Positions 24,864 through 34,302 of a stretch of 64,000 nt of DNA are shown piece after piece. Both the position numbers and the translations under genes were made by a program. The notes under the pieces are model-generated. The model was not told the DNA's origin. It made no database searches and was given only the letters and a program-made list of their open reading frames with translations. Numbering within the stretch: position 1 is the first letter of the stretch; every line of letters begins with the position of its first letter. Origin of the DNA: Brachybacterium fresconis (lineage in GTDB: Bacteria; Actinomycetota; Actinomycetes; Actinomycetales; Dermabacteraceae). The DNA lies in NCBI RefSeq assembly GCF_017876515.1, contig NZ_JAGIOC010000001.1, forward strand, positions 4,278,001 to 4,342,000. The letters run 5' to 3'.

Positions 24864-25868
24864 ATGATCTCTCGTCGCAGCCTCCTCGCCGTCCTCGCCG
24901 CCGGCTCCACCGCTCTCGCGCTCACCGCGTGCAGCGATCCCGAGGGCGCGGGAACGGGGGGCTCGGACGGGGGCGGGGCGAGCGGCGGCGGTTCCTTCCC
25001 GGTCGAGATCGCCACCGCCTTCGGCCCCGTCACGGTCGAGTCCGCGCCCGCTCGGGTCGTCGCCCTGGGCTGGGGGGATGCGGAGACCGCGCTGGCCCTG
25101 GGCGTCCAGCCCGTCGGCGCCTCGGACTGGATCGGCTTCGGCGGGGAGGGCGTCGGCCCGTGGGCCGAGGGCCTGTACGACGAGCCGCCGACGATCATCG
25201 AGACCCTCGAACCCTCCTACGAGGCGATCGCGGCGCTGCAGCCGGACCTGATCCTGGACGTCAAGAGCTCCGGGGAGCAGGAGCGCTACGACCGGCTCAG
25301 CCAGATCGCCCCCACGATCGGGGTGCCCGAGGGTGGGGAGAACTATCTCACCACTCCCGACCAGCAGCTGGAGATGATCGCCCGGGCGCTCGGGGCGAGC
25401 GAGGGGGCCGCGGCGCTGCAGCGGGAGATCGACGGTCTGTTCACCCAGGCCGCGTCCGCCCACGGCGCATGGGAGGGGAAGAGCGTCGCCGCCGCGACCC
25501 GCACCTCCGAGGGGTGGGGCGCCTACGTCGACGGCACGGAGCGGGTCGAGTTCCTCGAGCGGCTCGGCTTCACCCAGTCCCCGCAGATCGCCGAGCTGGA
25601 GGAGTCCGCCTCCGGCTTCTCCGTGGACATCTCCGCCGAGCAGCTCGACCTGCTCGATGCGGACCTCATCGTCGCCTTCCCGATCTTCCTGGAGACCAGC
25701 GAGATCACCGAGGACCCGCAGTGGCGGCAGATCCCCGCGGTCGCCGACGGCAGAGCAGTGGTCATCGACGGGGACCTCGCCTCGGCGTACTCGCTGGGCT
25801 CGGTGCTGTCGACCAAGTACGCCGTGGAGAAGCTGGTGCCGCTGATCGAGGGCGCGCTCGGCGCCTGA
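24864..25868 (+). CDS. Iron-siderophore ABC transporter substrate-binding lipoprotein
   Basis: The 334-residue protein has a lipoprotein signal (MISRRSLLAVLAAGSTALAL) with lipobox LTAC at about residue 23, a Gly/Ser-rich spacer, and a class III (BtuF/FepB) binding fold: VVALGWGDAETALALGVQPVG, EPSYEAIAALQPDLIL and GWGAYVDGTERVEFLERLGF in pieces. It delivers ferric siderophore to the two FecCD permeases encoded divergently. ATG at 24864 has a GGAG site eight bases upstream. It shares the DtxR-type box. Confidence 0.94.
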   Translation: MISRRSLLAVLAAGSTALALTACSDPEGAGTGGSDGGGASGGGSFPVEIATAFGPVTVESAPARVVALGWGDAETALALGVQPVGASDWIGFGGEGVGPWAEGLYDEPPTIIETLEPSYEAIAALQPDLILDVKSSGEQERYDRLSQIAPTIGVPEGGENYLTTPDQQLEMIARALGASEGAAALQREIDGLFTQAASAHGAWEGKSVAAATRTSEGWGAYVDGTERVEFLERLGFTQSPQIAELEESASGFSVDISAEQLDLLDADLIVAFPIFLETSEITEDPQWRQIPAVADGRAVVIDGDLASAYSLGSVLSTKYAVEKLVPLIEGALGA

Positions 25869-25915
25869 CGCCGCACGAGCCCGCAGTTGCACCCGGCAGC
25901 GGCCGCGCCCCGGCG

Positions 25916-25934
25916 GCGCCCCGGCAGGGGGCGC
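25916..25934. terminator. GC hairpin between the siderophore-binding gene and pepN
   Basis: A 7-bp stem GCGCCCC/GGGGCGC with loop GGCAG lies in the 95-bp gap between two convergent genes, within a wider GC-rich patch that contains further short inverted repeats. No T-run follows. Confidence 0.45.
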
Positions 25935-25963
25935 GCCTCGGCAGACGACGCGGCCGCGCCCGG

Positions 25964-28513
25964 TCAGTCGATATCTGCGGCGCGGACGCGCTCCTGGCGC
26001 GCCACGGTGGCGCGCCCCTCGATGATGATGCGGCGCAGACCGAAGGGAGCCTCCTCCGCATCGGCGAGCCAGGCATCGGCGTCGTCCAGCACGCTCTGCC
26101 CGCCGTAGGACGAGGGGAAGTAGCCGGCCACCAGGCGATTGGCGATCTCGTTCGACCGCTCGGCCCACACCTGCGAGATCGCCGCGAAGTACCGCTGGCG
26201 GTACGGGGCGATCAGCGCGTCGTCCACCACGCGGCGGAAGCCCTGGACCACCGCGGTGATCGATTCGTTGGCCAGGGTGTCCTTCTCCATCGTGCGCCGC
26301 CAGGCCTTCGCCTTGGACACCTCGGTGGGCAGGGCGGCCTTCGCGGTCAGGGCGTGCTTGCGCCCGGACTGGGTGTCGTCGGAGGCCAGCTGCTCGTCGA
26401 TGCCGGCGACGTCGATCCCGCCCAGGACGGCCAGGGAGATCACGAGCTTCCAGCGCAGATCGGTGTCGATCGAGCGCCCGGGAAGCGTCACCGAGCCGCC
26501 CAGCAGTCCCTCGATCCTCTGCAGGTGCGCCTCGGTGCGGGCCAGCCGGGCGAACGCCTCGGTCAGCTGCAGCTGGGCGTCGGATCCCGCCGCGGCGGAC
26601 TCGGCGAGCTCCCAGACCGCGTCGGCCGCGGCCTCGGTGCGCGCCAGGCGCTGGTCCGGATCCGCGTAGGGGCCGGCGACGGTCTCCAGCTGCTGCAGCA
26701 GGGCGCGCAGCACCGAGGAGGAGTCCTCCCCGGTGAGGTTGGCCAGCAGCAGCTGCTGATAGCGGCGGCTGGGCAGCTCGCCGTCGCGCACCATGTCCCA
26801 GGCCGAGGACCACAGCAGGGTGCGGGCCAGGGAATCGTCGAGGTGGCGCAGATGCTTCATCGCGACGGCGAGCGACTGCTCGTCCAGGCGCACCTTCGTG
26901 TAGGTGAGGTCGCCGTCGTTGATCAGCCACAGGTCGGCTCGCGTGCCGGTCAGCGCCGGCACCTCGGTCAGCGCGTCGTCGACGTCGATCTCCACCGACT
27001 CGGTGCGCACCAGCTGTCCGCCGCGCAGGGTGAAGCCGCCCACCTGCAGCCGGTGCGGGCGCAGGGTGGGGTGCTCCTGCGGCGCTGTCTGCTCGATGGC
27101 GAAGCGGGCCACGGTGCCGTCGGCGTCGCGCTCGATCAGCGGGCGCAGTGTGTTCACGCCGGCGGTTCGCAGCCACTGCTGCGCCCAGGTACCCAGATCG
27201 CGGCCGCTGGTGGCCTCGAGCTCGACCAGCAGGTCGCTCAGCTCCGTGTTGGACCAGGCGTGCCGGGCGAAGTAGGCGCGGACCCCGGCGAAGAACTCCT
27301 CCCGGCCGACGTAGGCGACCAGCTGGCGCAGCACGGAGGCGCCCTTGGCATAGGTGATGCCGTCGAAGTTCGTCTCGACCGCTTCGAAATCGACCATGTC
27401 GGCGACGATCGGGTGCGTCGAGGGCAGCTGATCCTGCTGGTATGCCCACCCCTTCTCCGACAGCGCGAAGGTGGTCCAGGCGTCGCTCCAGCGGGTGACC
27501 TCGGCGCTGGCGAGCGTGGAGGCGTACTCGGCGAAGGACTCGTTCAGCCACAGGTCGTCCCACCAGCGCATGGTGACCAGGTCCCCGAACCACATGTGGG
27601 CCAGCTCGTGCAGGATCGTCAGGTCGCGGCGCTCACGGATCGCATCGGAGACCTCCGAGCGGAACACGTAGGTCTCCACGTAGGTGATGGCGCCGGGGTT
27701 CTCCATCGCGCCCATGTTGTACTCCGGCACGAACACCTGGTCGTACTTGGGGAACGGGAAGTCCCGGTCGAAGGCGTCCTCGTAGAAGTCGATGCCGGTT
27801 GCGGTGATGTCGATGACGTTCTGGGCGTCGACGTGCTCGGCCAGCGACGCGCGGGCGAAGACGCCCATGGGGATCGTGCGGCCGTCGCGGGTGGTGATCT
27901 CCCCGGTGCCGCCCTGGTAGTTCCCCGCGATCAGCGCGACGAGGTAGGTGGAGATGCGCTCCGTGGGCTCGAAGGCCCAGGTGGCCGTGCCCTCGTCGGC
28001 GGCGGTCGGGGCCGGGGTGGGGGCGTTGGAGATGACCCGCCAGTGCTCGGGCGCGGTGACGGTGAGGCGGAAGGTGGCCTTGAGGTCGGGCTGCTCGAAG
28101 CAGGCGAACATGCGCCGCGCGTCGGAGACCTCGAACTGGCTGTAGAGGTACACCTCCTCGTCGACCGGGTCGACGAAGCGGTGCAGTCCCTCACCGGTGT
28201 TCATGTAGACCCCGTCGGCGAGGATGCGCACGACGTTCTCGCCCTCGACCAGGGCGGGCAGGCGCACCCGGGCGCCGTCGAAGCGGGAGGCGGGGTCGGC
28301 GAGCAGCTCGCCGTTGAGCTCGATCTCGCTCACCGCCTTCGCGATGAGGTCGACGAAGGTCTCCTGCGCGGAGCTCGAGGAGAAGCGGATCGTGGTCTCG
28401 GTGCGGAACGTCTCCGGGCCCGTCGTGAGGTCCAGACGGATGTCGTAGGAGTCGGTGGTCAGGAACGAGGCGCGGCGTCGCGCTTCGTCGCGAGTGAGAT
28501 TCTCGGATGCCAT
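25964..28513 (-). CDS. pepN: Aminopeptidase N (M1 family)
   Basis: This 849-residue M1 aminopeptidase has the exopeptidase motif GAMENPGAI near residue 267 and the zinc site HELAHMWFGD near 300 with the third ligand Glu in LWLNESFAEY 18 residues on. The C-terminal half is the ERAP1-like helical domain. Full length for actinobacterial PepN, which trims neutral N-terminal residues in the cytoplasm. ATG at 28513 is preferred over ATG 28522 because CAGGAT ends seven bases upstream and MASENLTR is the usual N-terminus. In M. tuberculosis pepN (Rv2467) also neighbours the DsbA-like and rpiB genes, here 10 kb away. Confidence 0.95.
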   Translation of the reverse strand: MASENLTRDEARRRASFLTTDSYDIRLDLTTGPETFRTETTIRFSSSSAQETFVDLIAKAVSEIELNGELLADPASRFDGARVRLPALVEGENVVRILADGVYMNTGEGLHRFVDPVDEEVYLYSQFEVSDARRMFACFEQPDLKATFRLTVTAPEHWRVISNAPTPAPTAADEGTATWAFEPTERISTYLVALIAGNYQGGTGEITTRDGRTIPMGVFARASLAEHVDAQNVIDITATGIDFYEDAFDRDFPFPKYDQVFVPEYNMGAMENPGAITYVETYVFRSEVSDAIRERRDLTILHELAHMWFGDLVTMRWWDDLWLNESFAEYASTLASAEVTRWSDAWTTFALSEKGWAYQQDQLPSTHPIVADMVDFEAVETNFDGITYAKGASVLRQLVAYVGREEFFAGVRAYFARHAWSNTELSDLLVELEATSGRDLGTWAQQWLRTAGVNTLRPLIERDADGTVARFAIEQTAPQEHPTLRPHRLQVGGFTLRGGQLVRTESVEIDVDDALTEVPALTGTRADLWLINDGDLTYTKVRLDEQSLAVAMKHLRHLDDSLARTLLWSSAWDMVRDGELPSRRYQQLLLANLTGEDSSSVLRALLQQLETVAGPYADPDQRLARTEAAADAVWELAESAAAGSDAQLQLTEAFARLARTEAHLQRIEGLLGGSVTLPGRSIDTDLRWKLVISLAVLGGIDVAGIDEQLASDDTQSGRKHALTAKAALPTEVSKAKAWRRTMEKDTLANESITAVVQGFRRVVDDALIAPYRQRYFAAISQVWAERSNEIANRLVAGYFPSSYGGQSVLDDADAWLADAEEAPFGLRRIIIEGRATVARQERVRAADID

Positions 28514-28617
28514 GAGCTCCATCCTGCCACCGGAGACGGCCGTGGTCCGACGGGACGCCGGATGCGGTGCTCGGAAAGGACGCGACAGGCAGGTGTCCCC
28601 CCCGATAAGGTCCGATC

Positions 28618-30390
28618 ATGCCGACCTCGAGCCGCGAGACTGCCGCGCCGCGCGTCGTCGGCCCCCGCCGGGTGCTGGCCGGCGTGCGCTGGTCACTGGC
28701 GCTGGCGGCGCGTCGTGCCCCGGCCTGGTTCCTGCTGACGGTGGTCACCTCCGTCGTGCTCGCGCTGGTTCCCGCCGCGCAGGTGCGGGCGGTCGCGTGG
28801 TTGGTCGCCACCTCCGAGCACGACGGGTTCCGGGCCGCACTGATACCGCTGGTACTGCTCACCGCACTGGTCGGGCTCGGACAGGTGATCACCAGCGCCG
28901 AGAACCTGATCGGTCAGCGCATCTCCCTGCGTCTGATGCGGGACCTGAACGCGCGCCTCGCCGAGGTCGCGGCGGCGCTGGACCCGCGCCGGGTCACGGA
29001 CGCCCAGGTCCATGCCCTGCTCGACGGGGCCCGCACCAGCACGTTCCAGCTCTCTCGCAGTCCCGGCGCGGTGATCAGCGCGCTGTCGGCGCTGCTCGCG
29101 GCCCTCGCCCTCGGCACGGCGATCTGGCCCTTCTCCCCGCTCGCGGCCGGCCTGGTGGTGCTCGCCCTGGTGCCGAACCTGGTGATCTTCGCCTGGTCGG
29201 CCGGTTTCCAGGACGCCCGCTTCGAGGAGGCGGCCACGCACGGCGCCCGGTTCCGGTACCTGCTCGACCAGCTCGTCGGCGGCCGCACCGCCACCGAGCT
29301 GGCTGCCCTCGGCGCCGGGCCGCGGATCGCCCGGGACGCCGGCCACGCCCACACCCGGATGTCGCAGATCCAGGATCGGCTCTACGCTCTGCTGCTGCGC
29401 GGCGATCTCATCGGAGGGCTGGCCTCCGCCGCGCTGCTCGGCGGGGCGCTGATCGCGGTCCTCGCCGAGGGTGGGGGAGCGGCCGGACTGAGCGCGGGGG
29501 TGCTCGGCGTCATCGCCGGGCTGCAGGCGACCCGCGGAGCCGGGTTCGCCGTCGGCGACGTCATCTCCGCCGGTCCCGTGATCGCCCGCTTCCGGCAGGT
29601 CCAGGCATTCGAAGAGAGACCGGCGCACCAGCGGGTCGTCTCCGACGTCCGTCGGCTCGAGGTCCGCGACCTCACCGTCAGCTATCCCGGCACCCCGACC
29701 CCTGCCCTGCACGAGGCGAGCCTGACGGCGACGCGCGGTGAGATGGTCGCCCTGGTCGGCGTCAACGGCGCCGGGAAGACCACGCTCGTCCACGCCGTGA
29801 TGGGCATCGTGGACCGCGACGAGGGCCAGGTGCTGCTGGACGGTGCCGAGGCCGATGAGCTGACCACCGCCGAACGGTTCTCCCGTTTCGGTCTGGTGAC
29901 CCAGGAATTCGGGCGCTATGAGATGACCGTGCGCGAGGCCGTGGCGCTGGGGAGCCCGCGAGAGGACGTGGAGGATGCGGAGATCTGGGCGGCCCTGGCG
30001 GCGGCGCGGGCGCGGACGCTGGTCGAGCGCCTTCCCCACGGGCTGGATACCCAGCTCGGTCCCCAGTTCGGCGGCGTCGGGCTCTCCGGCGGGCAGTGGC
30101 AGCGCATCGCTCTCGCGCGCATCCATCTGCGGGGCGCGGGGATCCGGATCCTCGACGAGCCGACCTCGGCGATCGACGCGGAGGCCGAGCAGGAGGTCTT
30201 CGCCCAGCTGCGGGAGACCGCCGACCAGCACGTGACGATCGTGGTCTCCCACCGGGCCTGGACCCTGCGCGATATGGACCGTATCCACGTGCTCGAGGAG
30301 GGGCGGGTCGTCGAGGCGGGGACCTTCGCGGAGCTCATGGCCCCGGGGTCCCGATTCTCAGCGATCTTCGCCGAGCAGCTCACGGGCTGA
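28618..30390 (+). CDS. ABC exporter, fused permease and ATPase
   Basis: A 590-residue half-transporter: six hydrophobic segments in residues 20-320 and an intact nucleotide-binding domain with GVNGAGKTT (Walker A), Q-loop VTQEF, LSGGQWQRIALAR (signature), RILDEPTSAID and VVSHRAW (H-loop). With all motifs present it can act as a homodimer. The substrate is unknown; the fold resembles exporters of peptides or lipids. ATG at 28618 follows TAAGGT (28606-28611) by six bases, pointing to a leaderless mRNA. It is divergent from pepN and almost touches the convergent DUF402 gene. Confidence 0.9.
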   Translation: MPTSSRETAAPRVVGPRRVLAGVRWSLALAARRAPAWFLLTVVTSVVLALVPAAQVRAVAWLVATSEHDGFRAALIPLVLLTALVGLGQVITSAENLIGQRISLRLMRDLNARLAEVAAALDPRRVTDAQVHALLDGARTSTFQLSRSPGAVISALSALLAALALGTAIWPFSPLAAGLVVLALVPNLVIFAWSAGFQDARFEEAATHGARFRYLLDQLVGGRTATELAALGAGPRIARDAGHAHTRMSQIQDRLYALLLRGDLIGGLASAALLGGALIAVLAEGGGAAGLSAGVLGVIAGLQATRGAGFAVGDVISAGPVIARFRQVQAFEERPAHQRVVSDVRRLEVRDLTVSYPGTPTPALHEASLTATRGEMVALVGVNGAGKTTLVHAVMGIVDRDEGQVLLDGAEADELTTAERFSRFGLVTQEFGRYEMTVREAVALGSPREDVEDAEIWAALAAARARTLVERLPHGLDTQLGPQFGGVGLSGGQWQRIALARIHLRGAGIRILDEPTSAIDAEAEQEVFAQLRETADQHVTIVVSHRAWTLRDMDRIHVLEEGRVVEAGTFAELMAPGSRFSAIFAEQLTG

Positions 30391-30396
30391 TCCCGC

Positions 30397-31050
30397 TCAC
30401 CGCCGCGTGAGGTCCAGGTCCCAGCCGTAGTGCTCGGGCAGGGACGGCAACGGCCACGTGGGGTCCGGGAAGAAGTACTCGTAGCCGGCCGAGAAGGGAT
30501 AGGTCCACCGATCGATGTGCTGCTCGGCCTCCCGGCCCGCCGCCCGGATCGAGTCGATCTCCTCGGGGGAGAAGTAGCCGGTGCGCTCAGCACCCTCGAG
30601 CTCGTCCTCGTCCTTGTAGTGCCAGTCGCGGCGCGGCAGCACCACCAGGTCCAGCACCAGGTCCCGGGTGGCCACTCCCTCCTCGGTGCGCTCGTAGGGC
30701 GTCTCGAGGTTGATGTAGTAGCAGCCCAGCGAGCCGTCGTCCTTGTAGAACAGCCACACCGAGTACGGCTTGTCCGGCAGCGCGATCATGAGGATGCCGT
30801 TGCCGGTCCACAGCTGCTTGGACTGGATGCGGGGTGCGGTGAACATGCCCTCGTCCCCGGCGCGGCGCAGAGCCGCACCGGAGGCGAGGACGGGCAGCAG
30901 CACCTCGGTGCCGGGCGCGATCCAGACCACCACGCCGCGCTCGTCATCCAGCACGACGGTGCCGGGGCGAACGGTGCGGGTGGGGTGCTGCTGCGTGTAG
31001 TAGGTCCAGGTCACCTGGTCGCCGGGCGACCAGCGCGGGGTGGAAGACAT
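30397..31050 (-). CDS. DUF402 domain protein
   Basis: A 217-residue protein with the DUF402 beta-barrel signature: SVWLFYKDDGSLGCYYINLETPYERTEEGV in parts (about 110-140), and TRDLVLDLVVLPRRDWHYKDEDEL after it. Characterised DUF402 proteins include nucleoside di/triphosphatases, and the acidic D-x-x-x-D/E residues near the end of this core fit metal binding. Activity here is inference. ATG at 31050 is chosen at the family's usual N-terminus; an ATG 54 bases upstream is possible. Confidence 0.85.
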   Translation of the reverse strand: MSSTPRWSPGDQVTWTYYTQQHPTRTVRPGTVVLDDERGVVVWIAPGTEVLLPVLASGAALRRAGDEGMFTAPRIQSKQLWTGNGILMIALPDKPYSVWLFYKDDGSLGCYYINLETPYERTEEGVATRDLVLDLVVLPRRDWHYKDEDELEGAERTGYFSPEEIDSIRAAGREAEQHIDRWTYPFSAGYEYFFPDPTWPLPSLPEHYGWDLDLTRR

Positions 31051-31297
31051 GGTGGTGATCCCGGCCGGATCGGCCTCCACGGACGCCCCGTACCGTCCGG
31101 CCACCGGGCCGGGGCTGCACTGCCCGTGAGGGGGTAGGCGTATGGGGCGACCATACCGCCTCCCCCCTCCTCGCGCTGGCGGCGCGCCGGGCTCCGAGGC
31201 GCCGCGGAAGCGCAGCCGATGCGAGCGCCGTGAGGGCCCGGCGCGCCGCCCGGGGCGCCGCGACGGCTCCGGCGTTCAGGGCCTCCGAGCGGACCCC

Positions 31298-32386
31298 TCA
31301 GACGACCGGGGCGCCGCGCAGCTGGGCGGCGAGCGGGCAGTCCATGGGATCCGCATGGCCCAGGCCCACCCGGTTCAGGTACCGGATGATGATCCCGTAG
31401 GAGGAGATCAGGTCGGTCTCGGTGTAGGTGATCCCGCGCTCGGCGCAGAACTCCTGCACGATCGGCCGCACCTTGCGCAGGTTCCCCGAGGGCATCCGCG
31501 GGAACAGATGGTGCTCGATCTGCAGGTCCAGCCCACCCATCGCCCAGTTCATGAGCCGACCGCCGGTGATATTGCGGCTGGTGAGCACCTGGCGGCGCAG
31601 GAAGTCCACCTCGAGGTCCTTCGGGATCAGCGGCATGCCCTTGTGGTTGGGGGCGAAGGACCCGCCCATGTAGATGCCGAAGACCGCCAGCTGCACCGCG
31701 AGGAACGCCGCGCCCATGCCGAGGCCGAGGGTGGCGAACACGATCACCGGGAAGCCGATGATGCGGATCAGCACCAGGATCGCCTCGGCGCGGCGGTGCT
31801 TGACCCGGCCCTTCGCGAAGACGGCGGCGATCGCCTCGTAGTGCAGCACGAACGCGAACAGGCTCAGCATCGGGACGAACGCCCAGCCCTGGCGCTTGGC
31901 CAGCCATCCCATGAAACCGGTGCGACCCTTCACGTCGTCGGGGTCGAAGACCAGCACGCCGCCGGCGATGTCGCCGTCGCGGCCGATGGTGTTGGGGTTG
32001 CCGTGGTGCTTGTTGTGCTTGCGGGTCCACCAGGCGATGCTCAGCCCCACCACCAGGTTCCCCACGATGCGCGCGAACCAGTTGTTGCGGCGGCCGGAGG
32101 CGAAGATCTGCTGGTGCGCGGCGTCGTGGCCGAGGAATGCGGCCTGGGTGAACAGGATCCCGAACAGGGCGGCAACGGCCAGCTGCCACCAGGTGCTGCC
32201 CAGGGTCAGCAGCAGCACGAACGCGCCGACGAAGGCGAGCGCGAGCAGGACGGTGCGCACCATGTAGGTCCGCACGTCGCGGCCCATGAGGCCGGCTGCT
32301 TTCACCCGCTTCGAGAGCTCGAAGTAGTCCCTGGTCTGTGCGGCTGCCCTGGGCCGGGCAGGGGGTCGCTCTGCAGTGGTCGTCAT
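31298..32386 (-). CDS. Membrane fatty acid desaturase
   Basis: A 362-residue integral membrane desaturase. The three His boxes are intact: HDAAH (about 88), HNKHHGNPN (about 123) and QIEHHLFPRMP (about 297). Hydrophobic segments lie between them, two before the first box and four around residues 170-240. It inserts a double bond into acyl chains using ferredoxin or cytochrome b5-type electron donors, adjusting membrane fluidity. The ATG at 32386 is seven bases after TAGCGT (read on this strand), so the mRNA is probably leaderless. The 247-bp gap to the DUF402 start holds GC-rich repeats only. Confidence 0.93.
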   Translation of the reverse strand: MTTTAERPPARPRAAAQTRDYFELSKRVKAAGLMGRDVRTYMVRTVLLALAFVGAFVLLLTLGSTWWQLAVAALFGILFTQAAFLGHDAAHQQIFASGRRNNWFARIVGNLVVGLSIAWWTRKHNKHHGNPNTIGRDGDIAGGVLVFDPDDVKGRTGFMGWLAKRQGWAFVPMLSLFAFVLHYEAIAAVFAKGRVKHRRAEAILVLIRIIGFPVIVFATLGLGMGAAFLAVQLAVFGIYMGGSFAPNHKGMPLIPKDLEVDFLRRQVLTSRNITGGRLMNWAMGGLDLQIEHHLFPRMPSGNLRKVRPIVQEFCAERGITYTETDLISSYGIIIRYLNRVGLGHADPMDCPLAAQLRGAPVV

Positions 32387-32449
32387 GACTAGGACGCTAG
32401 GTCGCGCGGATGCGTCGCCACATCACCCCCGGGAGCGAAACCGGACCCC

Positions 32450-34264
32450 CTACCGGGGTAGGGGGTCGGCGATCGGGATCCGAGCGATGACGGCGAAGCC
32501 GCCGTCGGATGTCGGGCCGACCTCGACGGCACCGCCGAGGGCCGTGACCCGCTCCCGGGTGCCCGACAGGCCGAGACCGGAACCCGGGATCGGCTCCTGG
32601 GCCGTGGTGGGGGCCGCATTGGTGACGTCGACCAGCAGGGACCCTCCCACCGCGGCGACCCGCACCTCGATCGCGGCGCCGCCCGCGTGGCGCAGGGCGT
32701 TGCTCAGCGCCTCCTGCACCACGCGGTAGGCGGTCAGCCCCACCGTGGGCGGCACCTGGACCTCGCTGAGATCAGCGGTGATGACGGCGCCCGAGGCGCG
32801 GCTGGTGGCGACGAGCTCCTCGATGTCGGCCAGGGCGGGCATGGGCATCTCGTCGAGGGAGTCGTCGGTGCGCAGGGTCGCCAGCAGCGCCCGCATCTCC
32901 CCGAGGGCCTGCCGGGAGGAGGCGGCGATGTCCTCGAACTCCTGTGCGGTGCGGGTGTCCAGATCCGGCAGACGGAACGTCGCGGTGCTGGCCTGCACGG
33001 TGATCACGGACATCGAGTGGGCCACGACGTCGTGCAGCTCGCGTGCGATGCGGCTGCGCTCCTCGAGCTCGTAGCGCCGCCGCACCTGATCGGCGCTGAG
33101 CGTCTGCGCGCGCTCCACCTGCCCGCTGACCAGCAGCCACTGGTGCACCGTCAGGCCCATCAGCACCACGCCGCCGCTGATCGCGACCAGCACCACGCCG
33201 TTGGTCGTGACCGCGCGCAGGGAGTCGTCGGCCCGAGCGGACGGCTCGGCGACCACCAGGGTCACCAGCGTCAGCAGCGCGCCACCGGACCAGGCGGACA
33301 CCGCCCAGTACCAGCGGTGCAGGACCGCCAGCACCGTGAGGGTCAGGCAGTGGGCGAGCAGCGTGGTGACCGGCCACGGCCAGGGGGCCAGGGCGTGGGC
33401 CGGCATCGTCACCAGCATCGTGGCGAGGCCGGCGAGGACGGTCAGCGTCAATCCCGCCCAGGGCCAGCGCACCGCCAGCAGACCGGCGACGGCGGCGGCG
33501 ATGGACACGGTCATGGCCGGCGCCGGATGCACCTCGTACAGCGAGGTCGTCACGGGCCAGCCCACGACCACCAGCACGAAGCCCACGAAGGCGACGCTCA
33601 TCCGCACCCAGGCGTTCTCGCGCAGCCGCGCGTCGACCGTCGAGGACACCGTCGGCACGTGGCGGGAGGCGCGCCGCGATCCCGGCACCGCACCGCCCAG
33701 CAGCGGCACGGTCACCACCGCGTCCAGCAGCGCGAGCGCACGGACCATGGCGGGCAGGGAGAGGGTCAGCGCCAGGCCGACGACCAGCGCCAGCGACCAC
33801 TGACCGGGCACCAGCGCATCCTCCGGCGGGAGCAGATGGTCCCAGGACCAGTACGTCAGCCCGCCGAGTCCGAGGCCCGCCCAGGCGAGGGTCACCGCGA
33901 CCGTGAGCACCCGCACCGGCAGCGCGAGCAGCCCCTCGAAGGCGAGATCGAGCCACCGTCGGGCATCGGCGACCCGGCGCAGCAGGCCGAGGGGGCCGGA
34001 GCCGCGGGCCCGGTAGACCGGCTGATTGATCTCGACCCCCCAGCGGCGGAGCCGGGCGCGGTCCAGCCGCGCGCACACCGAGGCCAGGGTGAGCGTCACC
34101 GGGAACAGCAGCACCCCCACCCAGGCGACCGCGAGCACCGCCGAGACGGCGGCGAGGGGCAGCAGCACGGCCGAGGCGAGCATCGTCAGACCCAGCCCCG
34201 GCAGCAGCAGGGCGAGGTCGCGGCCGAGGCGGCGCACGCTGTGACGGTCAGGGACGAGGAACAC
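32450..34264 (-). CDS. Sensor histidine kinase (NarL/HisKA_3 type) with N-terminal sensor domain
   Basis: The 604-residue protein has an N-terminal PF13796-like putative sensor domain with paired hydrophobic segments (1-200), a second membrane block (about 215-365), then a DHp domain with the phospho-acceptor His in ARELHDVVAHSMSVI near residue 410 and an HATPase_c domain (VVQEALSNALRHA; GSGLGLSGTRERV). It should phosphorylate the response regulator encoded divergently 38 bp away. The start is GTG at 34264 with a GAGAGG site; the partner gene looks leaderless. Confidence 0.9.
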   Translation of the reverse strand: MFLVPDRHSVRRLGRDLALLLPGLGLTMLASAVLLPLAAVSAVLAVAWVGVLLFPVTLTLASVCARLDRARLRRWGVEINQPVYRARGSGPLGLLRRVADARRWLDLAFEGLLALPVRVLTVAVTLAWAGLGLGGLTYWSWDHLLPPEDALVPGQWSLALVVGLALTLSLPAMVRALALLDAVVTVPLLGGAVPGSRRASRHVPTVSSTVDARLRENAWVRMSVAFVGFVLVVVGWPVTTSLYEVHPAPAMTVSIAAAVAGLLAVRWPWAGLTLTVLAGLATMLVTMPAHALAPWPWPVTTLLAHCLTLTVLAVLHRWYWAVSAWSGGALLTLVTLVVAEPSARADDSLRAVTTNGVVLVAISGGVVLMGLTVHQWLLVSGQVERAQTLSADQVRRRYELEERSRIARELHDVVAHSMSVITVQASTATFRLPDLDTRTAQEFEDIAASSRQALGEMRALLATLRTDDSLDEMPMPALADIEELVATSRASGAVITADLSEVQVPPTVGLTAYRVVQEALSNALRHAGGAAIEVRVAAVGGSLLVDVTNAAPTTAQEPIPGSGLGLSGTRERVTALGGAVEVGPTSDGGFAVIARIPIADPLPR

Positions 34265-34302
34265 TGAGGGAACCTCTCGGGAAGCGGGGATACGGTGACG
34301 GC

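Noticed and set aside
24750..27593. Upstream extension of the first FecCD permease frame
   Set aside because: It runs antisense over two firm genes. The permease starts at the GTG with a ribosome-binding site at 24749, just after the iron box.
24764..28738. Very long plus-strand open frame through the siderophore-binding gene and antisense to pepN
   Set aside because: The true products in other frames (binding lipoprotein, PepN with HELAH and GAMEN) are unambiguous, and this frame has no recognisable domain.
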